A stretch of 64,000 nucleotides of DNA from Rhizobium redzepovicii (GCF_019793435.1 NZ_JAILYH010000006.1:124001-188000); one strand, 5' to 3'; counted from the first letter of the stretch, positions 10,349 to 20,110 are shown. The notes: generated by a model from the sequence alone, not told the origin. Numbers and translations: made by a program.

Positions 10349-10927
10349 TCAATCCTGGGGTTGCTGTGTTGAATAGGAAAAATGACCTGGCAGATCGGCG
10401 AGCCGCGGCAACGTCTTGTCCTTGTCGGATGATACCATGTCTTTCTCATCGAAGGGCCAGCGAATGCCGATCGCCGGATCGTTCCACGCGATGCCGCGAT
10501 CATGCTGCGGGCTGTAGGGTGCGGTTACCTTGTAGCTGATGACGCTGTTCGGCTCGATCGTTGCGAATCCGTGTGCGAAACCGGCCGGTATCCAGAGCTG
10601 CTTGCCGGTCTCCGGCGCGAGCTCCTGAGAGAGCCATTTGCCGAAGCTCGGCGATCCCTCGCGGATATCGACGACGACATCGATGATCCGGCCGGCAAGG
10701 CACCGCACCAGCTTGCCCTGTGCGAAGGGCGGGATCTGGAAATGCAGCCCCCGGACGGTTCCGGCCTGTGCCGAAAGCGATTCATTGTCCTGGACGAACG
10801 TGACGTCGGCCACATTTTCCCGGAACCAGGCATCCTTGAATACCTCGGAGAAGTAGCCGCGGTGATCGCCGAAGCGTGGCGGCGTGATCGCAACAATGCC
10901 CTCGATGGCTGCGGTCTCAATGCGCAT
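10349..10927 (-). CDS. rmlC: dTDP-4-dehydrorhamnose 3,5-epimerase
   Basis: RmlC epimerises C3 and C5 of the keto sugar. The 192-residue cupin-fold protein shows GYFSEVFKDAWF, FVQDNESLSAQAGTVRGLHF with the catalytic His, LVRCLAGRIIDVVVDIR, IPAGFAHGFATIEPNSVISYKV and YSPQHDRGIAWNDPAIGI. It follows the putative glycosyltransferase gene by about 24 bases, so that transferase may use the rhamnosyl donor this operon makes (inference). Confidence 0.95.
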   Translation of the reverse strand: MRIETAAIEGIVAITPPRFGDHRGYFSEVFKDAWFRENVADVTFVQDNESLSAQAGTVRGLHFQIPPFAQGKLVRCLAGRIIDVVVDIREGSPSFGKWLSQELAPETGKQLWIPAGFAHGFATIEPNSVISYKVTAPYSPQHDRGIAWNDPAIGIRWPFDEKDMVSSDKDKTLPRLADLPGHFSYSTQQPQD

Positions 10928-10951
10928 GACATACCTTTTCTGCGGCCTTCA

Positions 10952-12928
10952 TCAGGCGCCTGCCTTCATGACGCTCATCAGCATGTCAGCCTGCGAGCGG
11001 CTCTGCATGGCTGCAAGGCCTGTCGTTGCAATGGCATCGCGCTCGTCGGCATCTGCGATCAGCTTGTAGCAGCGCTCGATCATGTTGTCATACGGCTCGA
11101 TTGCCAAGCCGCCGATGAAGGACTGGAGGTCTGGATCGCGGATGTCGCCTTCCGTCAGCACGCAAACGCGATTGGCGAGCAGATATGAAATGCGTACGAT
11201 CTCGAAGACGCCGCTGGCATAATGATGGATGTTGATCACGATCTTGGAGCGGGCAATCGCCGCATCGCGTTCCGCTCCATAGATATTGAAGAGATGGGCG
11301 ACCTTGAGCCCGCCGTCCTTCAGCGTCTTCAGGATATGGTGGCGGCGTTCGTTCATCGAGCCGTAGAAGAGCACGTCGATATCTTTGACGGTGGCGTGGC
11401 TTATCTGGCTGAGGCACCGGCTATAGCCGATTTCGAGCACGCCGGCGTGATCGATTCCCTTGGCGGCGAGATTTTCCCGATTGCGCGGGCTGTAATCCAG
11501 AACCGGAAGCGACTTCAGGACCGAGGTGTAGCGCGAATTGATCCAGCTGCTTTCTTCGGACACCTGCTCGAGATTGATGACGACGCTGTCCTTTGGCAGA
11601 TGGCTGACGATTTCGGCGGCGAGAAGATTGCCGCCATAAATGATCGGCGCACGGCCGGCGAATGCGTTCATGTCGCGGACGATCGGTGCCGAGCCGCCGA
11701 GTTCCTCGAAGGCGCCCTGCAGGCCGAGCGCGACTTCGTCGAAGGCATGGCTGTGATTGTAGTTTTCGGGCGTCACGATCCAGATGCAATGACGGTCCTT
11801 GTGTGCCTGCCATCCGCCGGCAAAGGGCTGCAATGAATTGCGCAGCGGCTGCTCGATCTTCGGCGCGGCCGGTATGGCGGGCCTTCCCGTCCGGCCCGGC
11901 AGCGGCGGTACCGGAGAAGAACCAGAGGTCTGCCGGGCATAGGCGCGCATCAATTCGCGGCCGCCGATAAATTGGCCTCGCGGCATCCAGCCGGGCGGAT
12001 CATCAGCCCCCCAGATCAGATGCGGCTGCTTGATGAGCGGTTGGCGGCCTTGCTGCCATGCGGTCAGGAGAGCCTCGTCACGGCTCTGCAAAAACGCTTC
12101 CTTGGCGGCGAGGAGGCCATGCAGCATCCGGCCGAGGCGGACACCGAACTTCCATTCGAAATCGGCAAGGGTGGGCACGAAGGCGGCGATCTTCAGTCCG
12201 GAGGCGATAGCCTGTTGGACATAAAGTCCGAGCAAGCGCTCGATCACGAAGGGGCGCATTTTCGCGTTGGCATCGCGTGAATAATTAGCCGTACCGGCAT
12301 AGGCAGCACCCGCCGCCGTGCCGGCGCGCGCTTGGTTTTCCAGCGATTCAAGAATGCGTTCGCAAAAGGCGAAATAGCCGGACCAGAATTTTCGGTTGCC
12401 GCAGAAATAGTTGCAGAACATGAAGGCAATCTTGTCCTGCGGCGGCGCGATAGGATAGCCGAGCTCCTGGATATGCAGAAAGATCGGCTCCATGCCGGGG
12501 TGACCGCCAAGCAGCGAATGTTCCCAGACGTTGCTGTAGATCGCCGCGTGGCCGATCAACGGATTGTAAAGATAGGCGTCCGCTCCTTCTGCTCTGGCTT
12601 TTTCCGCCTCCGTCACAAAGGACGGGAAGCTTGTCACCGACTTCATCTCGAATTTGCTGGAGAGCAGCCCCCAGAACACGTCGTCACCGAGGCCGATCGC
12701 CTCGTGATGCTGATGCAGGGTGAGGAAGAGTTCATATTCGCGGGTCGTAGCCTGCGTATTGAACGAGATGTCGAGCGGCATGGCAGCCGTATCGAGCTGG
12801 CTGCGCTGCGAAGCGTCGAGATAGGGCTGATAGATGATGACCGATCCCGTGCCGGCAGCTTTCTCCGTGAGAAGCGCCAGATCAGGAAGGCCGGCCGGCA
12901 AAGAAGGAATGGGCTGATTGATCGTCAA
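10952..12928 (-). CDS. Large putative two-part glycosyltransferase
   Basis: This 658-residue protein has two parts. The C-terminal part (residues about 370-655) resembles a spore-maturation/CgeB-like GT-B glycosyltransferase. It has HCIWIVTPENYNHSHAF, IYGGNLLAAEI, DVLFYGSMNERRHHIL, IYGAERDAAIARSKIVINIH and FEIVRISYLLANRVCVLTE, the donor-binding-type C-half. The N-terminal part (about 1-330) has motifs such as GLGDDVFWGLLSSKFEMKSV and AYLYNPLIGHAAIYSN that I do not recognise. A Pro-rich linker (SSPVPPLPGRTG) separates them. It is the first gene of the leftward rml operon. Donor and acceptor are unknown; a rhamnosyl role is only inferred from the neighbours. Confidence 0.65.
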   Translation of the reverse strand: MTINQPIPSLPAGLPDLALLTEKAAGTGSVIIYQPYLDASQRSQLDTAAMPLDISFNTQATTREYELFLTLHQHHEAIGLGDDVFWGLLSSKFEMKSVTSFPSFVTEAEKARAEGADAYLYNPLIGHAAIYSNVWEHSLLGGHPGMEPIFLHIQELGYPIAPPQDKIAFMFCNYFCGNRKFWSGYFAFCERILESLENQARAGTAAGAAYAGTANYSRDANAKMRPFVIERLLGLYVQQAIASGLKIAAFVPTLADFEWKFGVRLGRMLHGLLAAKEAFLQSRDEALLTAWQQGRQPLIKQPHLIWGADDPPGWMPRGQFIGGRELMRAYARQTSGSSPVPPLPGRTGRPAIPAAPKIEQPLRNSLQPFAGGWQAHKDRHCIWIVTPENYNHSHAFDEVALGLQGAFEELGGSAPIVRDMNAFAGRAPIIYGGNLLAAEIVSHLPKDSVVINLEQVSEESSWINSRYTSVLKSLPVLDYSPRNRENLAAKGIDHAGVLEIGYSRCLSQISHATVKDIDVLFYGSMNERRHHILKTLKDGGLKVAHLFNIYGAERDAAIARSKIVINIHHYASGVFEIVRISYLLANRVCVLTEGDIRDPDLQSFIGGLAIEPYDNMIERCYKLIADADERDAIATTGLAAMQSRSQADMLMSVMKAGA

Positions 12929-13181
12929 GGTATTGTCCTTCGCGAAAGGCTACCGTCTGCATGGAAATCTGCAGGACGGCAATTTGAGCCTGTTTGGTGC
13001 TACTATTTGAGGTGAAGCTTGCGCCACACTGTTTGCAGAACTGTCGCTGTTCCGGCTGGGGTGGGGTGAGGGCACTCGACTACCGTGGTCAGTTTTATCT
13101 AGTCAGCCTTATTGGCTCAGCCGCTTCTGCTGCCAGTATCGCAAAAAGTTGCGATGTTGCGTTTGCAATTGGGAGCCTCGC

Positions 13182-13988
13182 TTATACGCCGCTCCTGTAG
13201 ACCCCGTCATTCGATACCGTCGCAATATCCCCGAACAGGGACCCGGGTAGGGTATTGCCATAGAGTTCGGCTATCCGCTTGACGAGAAGATAGCTTCCCA
13301 GACGCTCCTGGCAGAATGAGATCGCACGTTTCTGCACGGGGTCATCGGCTTGAAACGGTTGATATCGTTTCGCAAATTCAAAAGACGGCGCCACCATGCG
13401 GACAAAAGTATCCAGCCACCAGTCCGTCGGATACGTGCCGAGTTCAATGCCACCAGGAACGAAAGTGCTGGAATTGAAAAACTGCAAAGCTTCGGCTTGC
13501 GCTAAAGTATTTGTTTCGATCGCACACGCTGTATATCTCAAGAAGTCAACAATATTGTGAAAGCGTGCGTAGTGTTGAGATATGTTATGGAGATTTAGCG
13601 GCCGAGGCAGAAAGAAACTTTCTGAAAAAAACGCCGGATCCTCTGGTCTTGTGATTTCTGTTTCTTCCGATGTTGCTGTGTTCATCCCGGGATAATCGGG
13701 GTTCGGCGTTCCGATTTTGAGCCGTGTCAAGAATTTTCGATACTGCCAGATAGTAATGGTACGAGGTTTTGCTGCTTCTTCCGAAACGACTTTCGCGACT
13801 ACGATCGTTCCCAGAGATCCTGACAATTTCGCGTGAAGCTCCTCCGGCTCGCTGAAAAAATCATAGCCGGCAATGACATCCATTCCCCTGTTTTCCGAAG
13901 GTAGTTTAGAGTTGAGCCATATGATTTTCGAGCCCTCGGGCGGAGGATAGCTCGGCAAATCCTTATGGCAGATGATGAAAATGGTCAT
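13182..13988 (-). CDS. Orphan protein of the polysaccharide block, AT-richer than neighbours
   Basis: I do not recognise this 268-residue protein. It begins MTIFIICHKDLPSYPPPEGS, a start reminiscent of glycosyltransferase-like polysaccharide proteins that open with a beta strand and HK(x)P, but no DxD motif is obvious. The middle part is rich in aromatic residues (WQYRKFLTRLKIGTPNPDYPG). Codon use is visibly more A/T-rich than in the flanking genes, a sign of transfer. The start at 13988 is chosen because the upstream extension looks random. The gene lies about 250 bases from the glycosyltransferase start. Confidence 0.6.
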   Translation of the reverse strand: MTIFIICHKDLPSYPPPEGSKIIWLNSKLPSENRGMDVIAGYDFFSEPEELHAKLSGSLGTIVVAKVVSEEAAKPRTITIWQYRKFLTRLKIGTPNPDYPGMNTATSEETEITRPEDPAFFSESFFLPRPLNLHNISQHYARFHNIVDFLRYTACAIETNTLAQAEALQFFNSSTFVPGGIELGTYPTDWWLDTFVRMVAPSFEFAKRYQPFQADDPVQKRAISFCQERLGSYLLVKRIAELYGNTLPGSLFGDIATVSNDGVYRSGV

Positions 13989-14282
13989 ATTTGTGATCAG
14001 CCTCTGATAGATCGGGAGTTTCTGCCGGCTGCAATTACCACGCAGCTCGCCCGTCAATGCTTAGTTGTGTCAAGGTGGCGGACGTCGGTATTCCAAGCGC
14101 TTCTGCCTCTTGTCAGTGACTCTAAAGCGCGTTCCTTGCGCGTAGCAGGTGCGAGGCTTGGACCCATCCGGGGACGCAAGCTGAGGTCGTCGATACCCGT
14201 TAGCTTGGGTTTGCTTGCCGATATCGGCAAATGTCAGCAAGCGCCGCTTACGCGCGCTGCGTTGCCCGCTTGGCGGAATTCG
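13989..14282. other. Intergenic stretch without a recognisable feature
   Basis: About 290 bases between the orphan gene and the GNAT gene. No gene, repeat or terminator could be supported. Confidence 0.4.
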
Positions 14283-14798
14283 CTAACGCGAAAACTGAAT
14301 GATCTCGCCGTTATACTGCGTGCGCGTGATCTCGCGAAAACCGAGTTTGGCTGCGACCCTCAACGAGGCCTGGTTCTCCGGGCTGATGATGCAGCTCATC
14401 GGCTTTCCGGGGAAATGCGTTTGCCCCCAGCCGATCAGCGCGGTCAGCGCCTCGGTGGCGTAACCGCGGCCGTGTACCGAAGGCATCAGCGCCCATCCGA
14501 GTTCCATCGTCCCCTCGATCGAGGGTTCCATCTCGCGGCGGGATTCCATGAAGCCCGCTTCGCCGATGAACCGGCCGCTGGCCTGTTCCTCGATTGCCAG
14601 AAAGCCGAAACCCATATGGTGCCACATGCCGGCAATCCGAAGCATCCGGCTCCAGCTCTGCTCTCGCGTCGATGGGATGCCGGTGATGAAGTGAACGACG
14701 TCCTCGTCCGCCCAGAGTGCCGCATGCGCCTCAAAATCGTCGAGGCGGTGCGGGCGGAGCGTCAGCCGCTCGGTTTCGAGGGTTGGAATATCGGTCAT
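14283..14798 (-). CDS. GNAT-family N-acetyltransferase (RimJ/RimL-like)
   Basis: This 171-residue acetyltransferase of the Acetyltransf_3 type begins LETERLTLRPHRLDDFEAHA. It shows GEAGFMESR, ELGWALMPSVHGRGYATEAL (acetyl-CoA-binding R/QxxGxG/A-like loop) and NQASLRVAAKLGFREI. Such proteins modify amino groups of small molecules, ribosomal proteins or toxins; the substrate cannot be told. The ATG at 14798 gives a canonical N-terminus, whereas the longer frame adds 94 residues overlapping the cupin gene. It starts 11 bases after the cupin gene's stop, so both are probably one unit. Confidence 0.85.
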   Translation of the reverse strand: MTDIPTLETERLTLRPHRLDDFEAHAALWADEDVVHFITGIPSTREQSWSRMLRIAGMWHHMGFGFLAIEEQASGRFIGEAGFMESRREMEPSIEGTMELGWALMPSVHGRGYATEALTALIGWGQTHFPGKPMSCIISPENQASLRVAAKLGFREITRTQYNGEIIQFSR

Positions 14799-14808
14799 CT
14801 CGGTTCCT

Positions 14809-15327
14809 TCAAGCGCCGGGTTCGCCGTCCCAATAGTCGAGATCGCTTTCCGGCCGGCCGATATGGCGGAAGCGCGAAGGTTCGGAACCTTCCTCGTTTG
14901 TTTTGGCCCTGTTTGTTTTGGCAAGAAACTTTCCGGAATCCGGATATTCGACGATCTCGGTCTTCGCCATTGTCGATATGCCGAGATAGACGAGTGGAGC
15001 CGTGCCGGTGTTGATGATCTGGTGCGCCGTTTCCGGGCCGCCGGCCGGGGCGCCGAGCGTGTCACCCGCCTTGATCGCATGGCGCTCGCCGCCGAAGCGG
15101 TATTCGCCGGTGCCTGAAATCACGTAGAAAAGCTCGTCTTCGACATGGTGGTTGTGGAAGGGGCAGCCGGATTTCCCCGGCGGCACCTCGTTGTAGCTGA
15201 TGCCGAGGCCGGTCAGGCCAAGAAGGGTGCCGAACGAAGTGTCGACGCTTTCATAGAGCGCGCCCTGTTTCCAGTGGTCGAGCTTGAGATCGGCGATATT
15301 GATCACCGCCTTCGATTCCCTGGCCAT
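14809..15327 (-). CDS. Cupin-domain protein
   Basis: This 172-residue protein contains one conserved barrel with both cupin motifs. Motif 1 is GKSGCPFHNHHVEDELFYVISGTGEYRFGG read in parts (HNHHVEDE carries the metal-binding His/His/Glu). Motif 2 is PAGGPETAHQIINTGTAPLVYLG. Such proteins are often sugar- or small-molecule-binding or dioxygenase-like. The C-terminal tail (about 135-172) is charged. The role is unknown. Confidence 0.82.
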   Translation of the reverse strand: MARESKAVINIADLKLDHWKQGALYESVDTSFGTLLGLTGLGISYNEVPPGKSGCPFHNHHVEDELFYVISGTGEYRFGGERHAIKAGDTLGAPAGGPETAHQIINTGTAPLVYLGISTMAKTEIVEYPDSGKFLAKTNRAKTNEEGSEPSRFRHIGRPESDLDYWDGEPGA

Positions 15328-15502
15328 GATGTCCTCCTGTTGCAGGAAGAGAAGCCATCATCGCCCGGGAAAATTCAATGGTTTTCTGGAAAATCCCGGC
15401 ATGACAGAGAAAAGGCATGGCAGAGAAAGGCATGGGCGGAGAGGAGACCGCCGCCCATGCTTTGAGCGCCGCGCACCGAAGGGGCCGCGATGCGCTGAAG
15501 CG

Positions 15503-15862
15503 TCAACGGACGTAGAAGGTCAGACTTCCGTCGGCTGCCTGTTCGGCATTTACGATGTTGCGGACGTCGACGCCCTCGTTGTTGAGCCGGTGGGCAAGTG
15601 ACCTGTTGGCGTCGATCGAGGCCTGAATGGCGTGCACGGCCTGGCCGGAACGTTCCGGCGCCGAGCGCGGCCCGGTATCCTCGTCGTCGAGGTTGCGCCA
15701 GTTATGGACCTGCTCGACGTTGAAATCATTGCCGTGGAAGGTCCGGAGTGTCTGCTCGATGCCCTGGGCGGTGTTCATACCGAGGCTTTCGGCTCGGCTG
15801 ACGCCGGCAAATACGAGGGAGGAGAGGGCTGCAGCGATGCTGATGGTGACAACGCGGTTCAT
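15503..15862 (-). CDS. Small secreted protein of unknown function
   Basis: This 119-residue protein has a clear signal peptide (MNRVVTISIAAALSSLVFAG, cleavage after VSRA near residue 24), then a charged mature part without cysteines. The end NAEQAADGSLTFYVR suggests a beta-strand finish. It is likely periplasmic; no family was recognised. Confidence 0.72.
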   Translation of the reverse strand: MNRVVTISIAAALSSLVFAGVSRAESLGMNTAQGIEQTLRTFHGNDFNVEQVHNWRNLDDEDTGPRSAPERSGQAVHAIQASIDANRSLAHRLNNEGVDVRNIVNAEQAADGSLTFYVR

Positions 15863-15992
15863 GATTGTATCCTTTCATCTGCTTTGACGGTCGACTGTCG
15901 TTGCAGGGGATCGTCTGTCACGCCATGGAATTGGCACTCTCTTCCTCGCGATTCAATATGCTAACACACTGAAAAGCCATTAAGAATTGTTC

Positions 15993-16160
15993 ATGAAATC
16001 CGCCTTCGAATTGCCGTTTTCCAGGCATCCGGAAATACCGCTTCGAGAAGCGTGCCGAGCAGTGCAGGCGCGGCGCGGCTATCCCCTTGCGGATATTTCT
16101 TCTTTGGCGTTTGCGGCATCGGGCGAAAGTGCTTGCCATTCTGGTGAAGGCATGTTTTGA
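15993..16160 (+). CDS. Possible 55-residue small ORF upstream of ribH
   Basis: An ATG-to-TGA frame of 55 codons (opening MKSAFELPFSRHPEIPLREA) fills part of the 340-base gap before ribH. It lacks a strong ribosome-binding site and recognisable homology. It may be a remnant or chance frame, and nothing else was seen in this gap. Confidence 0.2.
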   Translation: MKSAFELPFSRHPEIPLREACRAVQARRGYPLADISSLAFAASGESACHSGEGMF

Positions 16161-16206
16161 CCGCGGGCTGCCGAGTGGAAAACGCCCCACAAAACGAAGG
16201 TGAACC

Positions 16207-16662
16207 ATGCCGAGAGAGACCGCTCCCCATATTTTGATCGTTGAGGCCCGCTTCTACGACGACATGGCCGACGCCCTGCTCGAAGGCGCGACCTTCGCAC
16301 TGGAACAGGCCGGCGCCACTTTCGAGGTCGTCACCGTTCCCGGCGCACTGGAAATTCCGGCGGCGATTGCCATGTCGCTCGATGGAGACGACAATGGCGG
16401 AACGCATTATGATGGCTATGTCGCGCTCGGCATGGTCATTCGCGGCGAGACCTATCATTTCGATATCGTGTCGAACGAATCCTCGCGCGCTTTGATGGAT
16501 CTTGCGGTCAGCGAGTCCCTTGCCATCGGCAACGGCATTCTGACCGTCGAGAACGACGAACAGGCATGGGTGCGTGCGCGCCGCTCGGACAAGGACAAGG
16601 GCGGATTTGCCGCTCGCGCCGCTCTGACGATGATCGAGCTGAAGCAGAAACTGGGTGCATAA
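16207..16662 (+). CDS. ribH: 6,7-dimethyl-8-ribityllumazine synthase
   Basis: RibH joins the ribitylaminopyrimidine to 3,4-dihydroxy-2-butanone-4-phosphate to form lumazine. The 151-residue protein keeps the substrate motifs [32 protein letters not shown] (with the catalytic His) and [14 protein letters not shown]. It is followed after 3 bases by nusB, the usual alphaproteobacterial pair. No FMN riboswitch is seen upstream. It is separated from ribD/ribE by the rml block. Confidence 0.95.
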   Translation: MPRETAPHILIVEARFYDDMADALLEGATFALEQAGATFEVVTVPGALEIPAAIAMSLDGDDNGGTHYDGYVALGMVIRGETYHFDIVSNESSRALMDLAVSESLAIGNGILTVENDEQAWVRARRSDKDKGGFAARAALTMIELKQKLGA

Positions 16663-16665
16663 CGA

Positions 16666-17148
16666 ATGAATGACGACAAGACGGAACGGCCGGTCAAGAC
16701 TGCAAACCAGCGGGGCGCTGCCCGTCTTGCTGCCGTTCAGGCACTGTATCAGATGGATGTCGGCGGGACCGGCGTTCTGGAAATCGTCGCCGAATACGAG
16801 GCGCACCGTCTCGGCCAGGAACTCGACGGCGCGACCTATCTGAAGGCCGATGCCGGCTGGTTCCGTTCCATCGTCTCCGGCGTCGTGCGCGATCAGACCC
16901 GTCTCGATCCGCTGATCGCCGCAGCCCTGCAGGATGACTGGGCCCTGTCGCGCCTCGACAGCACCGTGCGCGCCATCCTGCGCGCCGGCGTCTTCGAGAT
17001 CACCGACCGCAAGGACGTCCCGGTGGCGGTCATCGTCACCGAATATGTCGAGATCGCCCAGGCCTTCTTTGATGACGACGAGCCGAAGCTCGTCAATGCG
17101 GTGCTCGACCGCATTGCAAAGCAGGTTCGCGGCGACACGAAGAAGTAA
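16666..17148 (+). CDS. nusB: Transcription antitermination factor NusB
   Basis: NusB binds boxA RNA together with NusE/S10 in rRNA antitermination. The 160-residue helical protein has the N-terminal RNA-binding segment [19 protein letters not shown] and the C-terminal helix motif [31 protein letters not shown]. Start and stop fit the family. It is translationally close-coupled to ribH. Confidence 0.94.
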   Translation: MNDDKTERPVKTANQRGAARLAAVQALYQMDVGGTGVLEIVAEYEAHRLGQELDGATYLKADAGWFRSIVSGVVRDQTRLDPLIAAALQDDWALSRLDSTVRAILRAGVFEITDRKDVPVAVIVTEYVEIAQAFFDDDEPKLVNAVLDRIAKQVRGDTKK

Positions 17149-17346
17149 GTCTTTAGCCGCCAAACAATCTCCCTAAGTCTTTCTTCGCACTGCAACGGTT
17201 TTCGCTCGTTGCGGTCTTGACGCCACGTGATCGACCACGCAATCTCCGCACCGCTTAGCTGTGGCATTTCTGTGGAGAGGAAGGCGATTCGGCGGCGTAT
17301 CTGCCGGAGAAGGAGTGAGCTCCGGCCTATGGGAGGAAAGAGCGAA

Positions 17347-19485
17347 ATGACGATTCTTTTATGCGTAATCGCATGCGGTCTGCTCTCGGTGGTCTATGCC
17401 GCCTGGGCAACCCGGTCGGTGCTTGCCGCCGATCAGGGCAATAGCCGCATGCAGGAGATCGCGGGTTATATCCGCGAAGGCGCTCAGGCCTATCTGACCC
17501 GCCAGTACAGAACCATTGCCCTTGTTGGCGTCGTTGTTTTCATCGCAGCCTGGCTGCTTCTTTCCGCCACGGCCGCCATCGGCTTCCTGATCGGCGCCGT
17601 GCTTTCCGGGGCTGCCGGCTTCATCGGCATGCATGTCTCCGTCCGCGCCAATGTGCGCACCGCCCAGGCGGCCTCCGCCAGCCTCTCCGCCGGCCTCGAC
17701 ATCGCCTTCAAGTCAGGTGCGATCACCGGCATGCTGGTGGCGGGCCTCGCACTGCTCGGCGTCTCCATCTACTATACGATTTTGACCTTCGGCCTCGGCC
17801 ATGAGAGCGGCTCGCGCGAAGTCATCGATGCGCTGGTGGCGCTTGGCTTCGGCGCTTCGCTGATTTCGATCTTCGCCCGTCTCGGTGGTGGCATCTTCAC
17901 CAAGGGCGCCGACGTCGGCGGCGACCTCGTCGGCAAGGTGGAAGCCGGCATTCCCGAGGACGATCCGCGCAACCCGGCAACGATTGCCGATAACGTCGGC
18001 GACAATGTCGGCGATTGCGCCGGTATGGCCGCCGACCTTTTCGAGACCTATGCGGTCTCCGTCGTCGCCACCATGGTTCTCGCCGCAATCTTCTTTGCCG
18101 GCGCCCCGATCCTCCAGTCGGCGATGATCTATCCGCTGGCGATCTGCGGCGCCTGCATCATCACCTCGATCATCGGCACCTTTTTCGTCAAGCTCGGTTC
18201 GAACGGCTCGATCATGGGCGCGCTCTACAAGGGGCTCATTGTCACCGGCCTGCTGTCGATCGTCGGTCTCGGCGCCGCCACCTCGCTGACGGTCGGCTGG
18301 GGCTCGCTCGGCACAGTCGCCGGCGCCGACGTGACCGGCACGAACCTGTTCGTCTGCGGGCTTGTCGGCCTGGTCGTCACCGCGCTGATCGTCGTCATCA
18401 CCGAATACTACACCGGCACCGGCAAGCGTCCTGTCGTTTCGATCGCTCAGGCCTCGGTCACCGGTCATGGCACCAATGTCATCCAGGGCCTGGCGGTCTC
18501 GCTGGAATCGACCGCCCTGCCGGCCATCGTCATCGTCGGCGGCATTCTTGCCACTTACCAGCTCGGAGGCCTTTTCGGCACCGGCATCGCGGTTACCGCC
18601 ATGCTCGGCCTTGCCGGCATGATCGTCGCCCTCGACGCCTTCGGCCCGGTCACCGACAATGCCGGCGGCATCGCCGAAATGGCGCATTTGCCGCCTGAGG
18701 TGCGCAAGTCGACCGACGCGCTCGACGCCGTCGGCAACACCACCAAGGCGGTGACCAAGGGTTACGCGATCGGCTCGGCCGGTCTCGGCGCGCTGGTGCT
18801 CTTTGCCGCTTACGCCAACGACCTGCGGTATTTTGCGGCGCATGGCGACCAGTATCCCTATTTCGCCAATATCGGCGAAATCTCGTTCGAATTGTCGAAC
18901 CCCTATGTCGTCGCCGGTCTGCTGTTCGGCGGCCTAATCCCCTATCTCTTCGGCGGCATCGCCATGACCGCCGTCGGCCGCGCCGCCGGTTCGATCGTCG
19001 AAGAGGTGCGCCGTCAATTCAAGGAAAAGCCCGGCATCATGCAGGGCACGGAGAAGCCGGACTACGGCAAGGCGGTCGACCTTCTAACCAAGGCCGCCAT
19101 CCGCGAGATGCTCGTGCCGTCGCTGCTGCCGGTGCTGGCGCCGATCGTCGTTTATTTCGGCGTGCTGCTCATCTCCGGCTCCAAGGCCTCGGCCTTCGCC
19201 GCTCTCGGCGCATCGCTGCTGGGCGTCATCATCAACGGCCTCTTCGTCGCCATCTCGATGACATCGGGCGGCGGCGCTTGGGACAATGCCAAGAAGAGCT
19301 TCGAGGACGGGTTCGTCGACAAGGACGGCGTACGTCACATGAAGGGCTCGGATGCGCACAAGGCGTCGGTCACCGGCGACACCGTCGGGGATCCCTACAA
19401 GGACACGGCCGGCCCCGCCGTCAACCCGGCGATCAAGATCACCAACATCGTCGCGCTGTTGCTGCTCGCTGTTCTCGCCGGTTGA
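17347..19485 (+). CDS. hppA: K+-independent H+-translocating membrane pyrophosphatase
   Basis: HppA couples hydrolysis of pyrophosphate to proton pumping across the inner or acidocalcisome membrane. The 712 residues form about 16 helices. The active-site loop reads [11 protein letters not shown] followed by [20 protein letters not shown] second acidic loop is seen near [16 protein letters not shown]. The segment [16 protein letters not shown] carries Lys and Thr where K+-dependent enzymes have Ala (GNTTAAIGKG), which assigns it to the K+-independent class (established signature). The ATG at 17347 follows GGAGGAAAG; the longer frame from 17227 adds 40 non-homologous residues. Confidence 0.95.
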   Translation: MTILLCVIACGLLSVVYAAWATRSVLAADQGNSRMQEIAGYIREGAQAYLTRQYRTIALVGVVVFIAAWLLLSATAAIGFLIGAVLSGAAGFIGMHVSVRANVRTAQAASASLSAGLDIAFKSGAITGMLVAGLALLGVSIYYTILTFGLGHESGSREVIDALVALGFGASLISIFARLGGGIFTKGADVGGDLVGKVEAGIPEDDPRNPATIADNVGDNVGDCAGMAADLFETYAVSVVATMVLAAIFFAGAPILQSAMIYPLAICGACIITSIIGTFFVKLGSNGSIMGALYKGLIVTGLLSIVGLGAATSLTVGWGSLGTVAGADVTGTNLFVCGLVGLVVTALIVVITEYYTGTGKRPVVSIAQASVTGHGTNVIQGLAVSLESTALPAIVIVGGILATYQLGGLFGTGIAVTAMLGLAGMIVALDAFGPVTDNAGGIAEMAHLPPEVRKSTDALDAVGNTTKAVTKGYAIGSAGLGALVLFAAYANDLRYFAAHGDQYPYFANIGEISFELSNPYVVAGLLFGGLIPYLFGGIAMTAVGRAAGSIVEEVRRQFKEKPGIMQGTEKPDYGKAVDLLTKAAIREMLVPSLLPVLAPIVVYFGVLLISGSKASAFAALGASLLGVIINGLFVAISMTSGGGAWDNAKKSFEDGFVDKDGVRHMKGSDAHKASVTGDTVGDPYKDTAGPAVNPAIKITNIVALLLLAVLAG

Positions 19486-19530
19486 TACATCCAAGCACCG
19501 CGGTTCGCCGCGGTGCCATACCTGACAACA

Positions 19531-19557
19531 AAAAACCCGCCGGAAGGCGGGTTTTTT
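19531..19557. terminator. Bidirectional terminator between hppA and bamE
   Basis: The stem AAAAACCCGCC (19531-19541) pairs with GGCGGGTTTTT (19546-19556) around GGAA. A and T tracts on either side let it serve both convergent genes. Confidence 0.9.
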
Positions 19558-19576
19558 ATCGGAGGTCTGTAGCTGA

Positions 19577-20110
19577 TCAGCGCAGGCTGCTCGGATTCTG
19601 TGGCGTGCCGCCGGCGCCGCCGCCGAACAGGCTGCGGGCAGCACTCGCAGCGCTGCCGCCGGAAAGCATCTGCTGCAGGAAGGTGAGTTCCTTGCCGCCG
19701 GTCGGCGTGACGCGTCCGATCGTGTCGAACACCTTGCCGTCCTGAAGCGCGTAGTTGGCGCGGCGGCTGACGACGCCGTCCTTGTCGAAATAGATCGCCA
19801 GGACGCTCTGGTCGACGACCTTCAGCTTCTGGAACGCGACCGAGCGCGTGCGCCGCTGTGAGATGTAATAGAAGACTTCGCCGTCGAAGGTCGCCGTCGT
19901 CGACGGGGTGCCGAGTGAAAGCAGCACCTGCTCGCGGCTCGAGCCCTCCGGAACGAGGTTCAGCGACTGCTGGTCGGCGACATATCCGCCATTGAGCACG
20001 GTGCCGGTCTGGCAACCGGAAAGAACGGATGTGGAGGCGATTATAAGGGCAATGGCCGCACTGCTGAAGAGTTTCACGTCAGACTTGAAATACCGTTTCT
20101 TCAACGACAT
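19577..20110 (-). CDS. bamE: Outer membrane assembly lipoprotein BamE (SmpA/OmlA)
   Basis: BamE is a lipoprotein of the BAM complex that inserts beta-barrel proteins. The 177-residue protein has a basic start, a hydrophobic signal and a lipobox ending LSGC (Cys near residue 33). The SmpA/OmlA domain follows with VPEGSSREQVLLSLGTPSTTATFDGEVFYYIS and KVVDQSVLAIYFDKDGVVSR. The Gly/Ser/Ala-rich tail is typical of rhizobial members. It is divergent from the CBP3-like gene at 20354. Confidence 0.9.
   Translation of the reverse strand: MSLKKRYFKSDVKLFSSAAIALIIASTSVLSGCQTGTVLNGGYVADQQSLNLVPEGSSREQVLLSLGTPSTTATFDGEVFYYISQRRTRSVAFQKLKVVDQSVLAIYFDKDGVVSRRANYALQDGKVFDTIGRVTPTGGKELTFLQQMLSGGSAASAARSLFGGGAGGTPQNPSSLR

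Noticed and set aside
15863..16206. FMN riboswitch upstream of ribH
   Set aside because: The conserved RFN-element segments could not be found; the gap holds only a doubtful 55-codon frame.
15918..16208. Reverse-strand frame of 96 codons before ribH
   Set aside because: The sequence is basic and random-looking, overlaps the ribH start, and lacks a ribosome-binding site or family.
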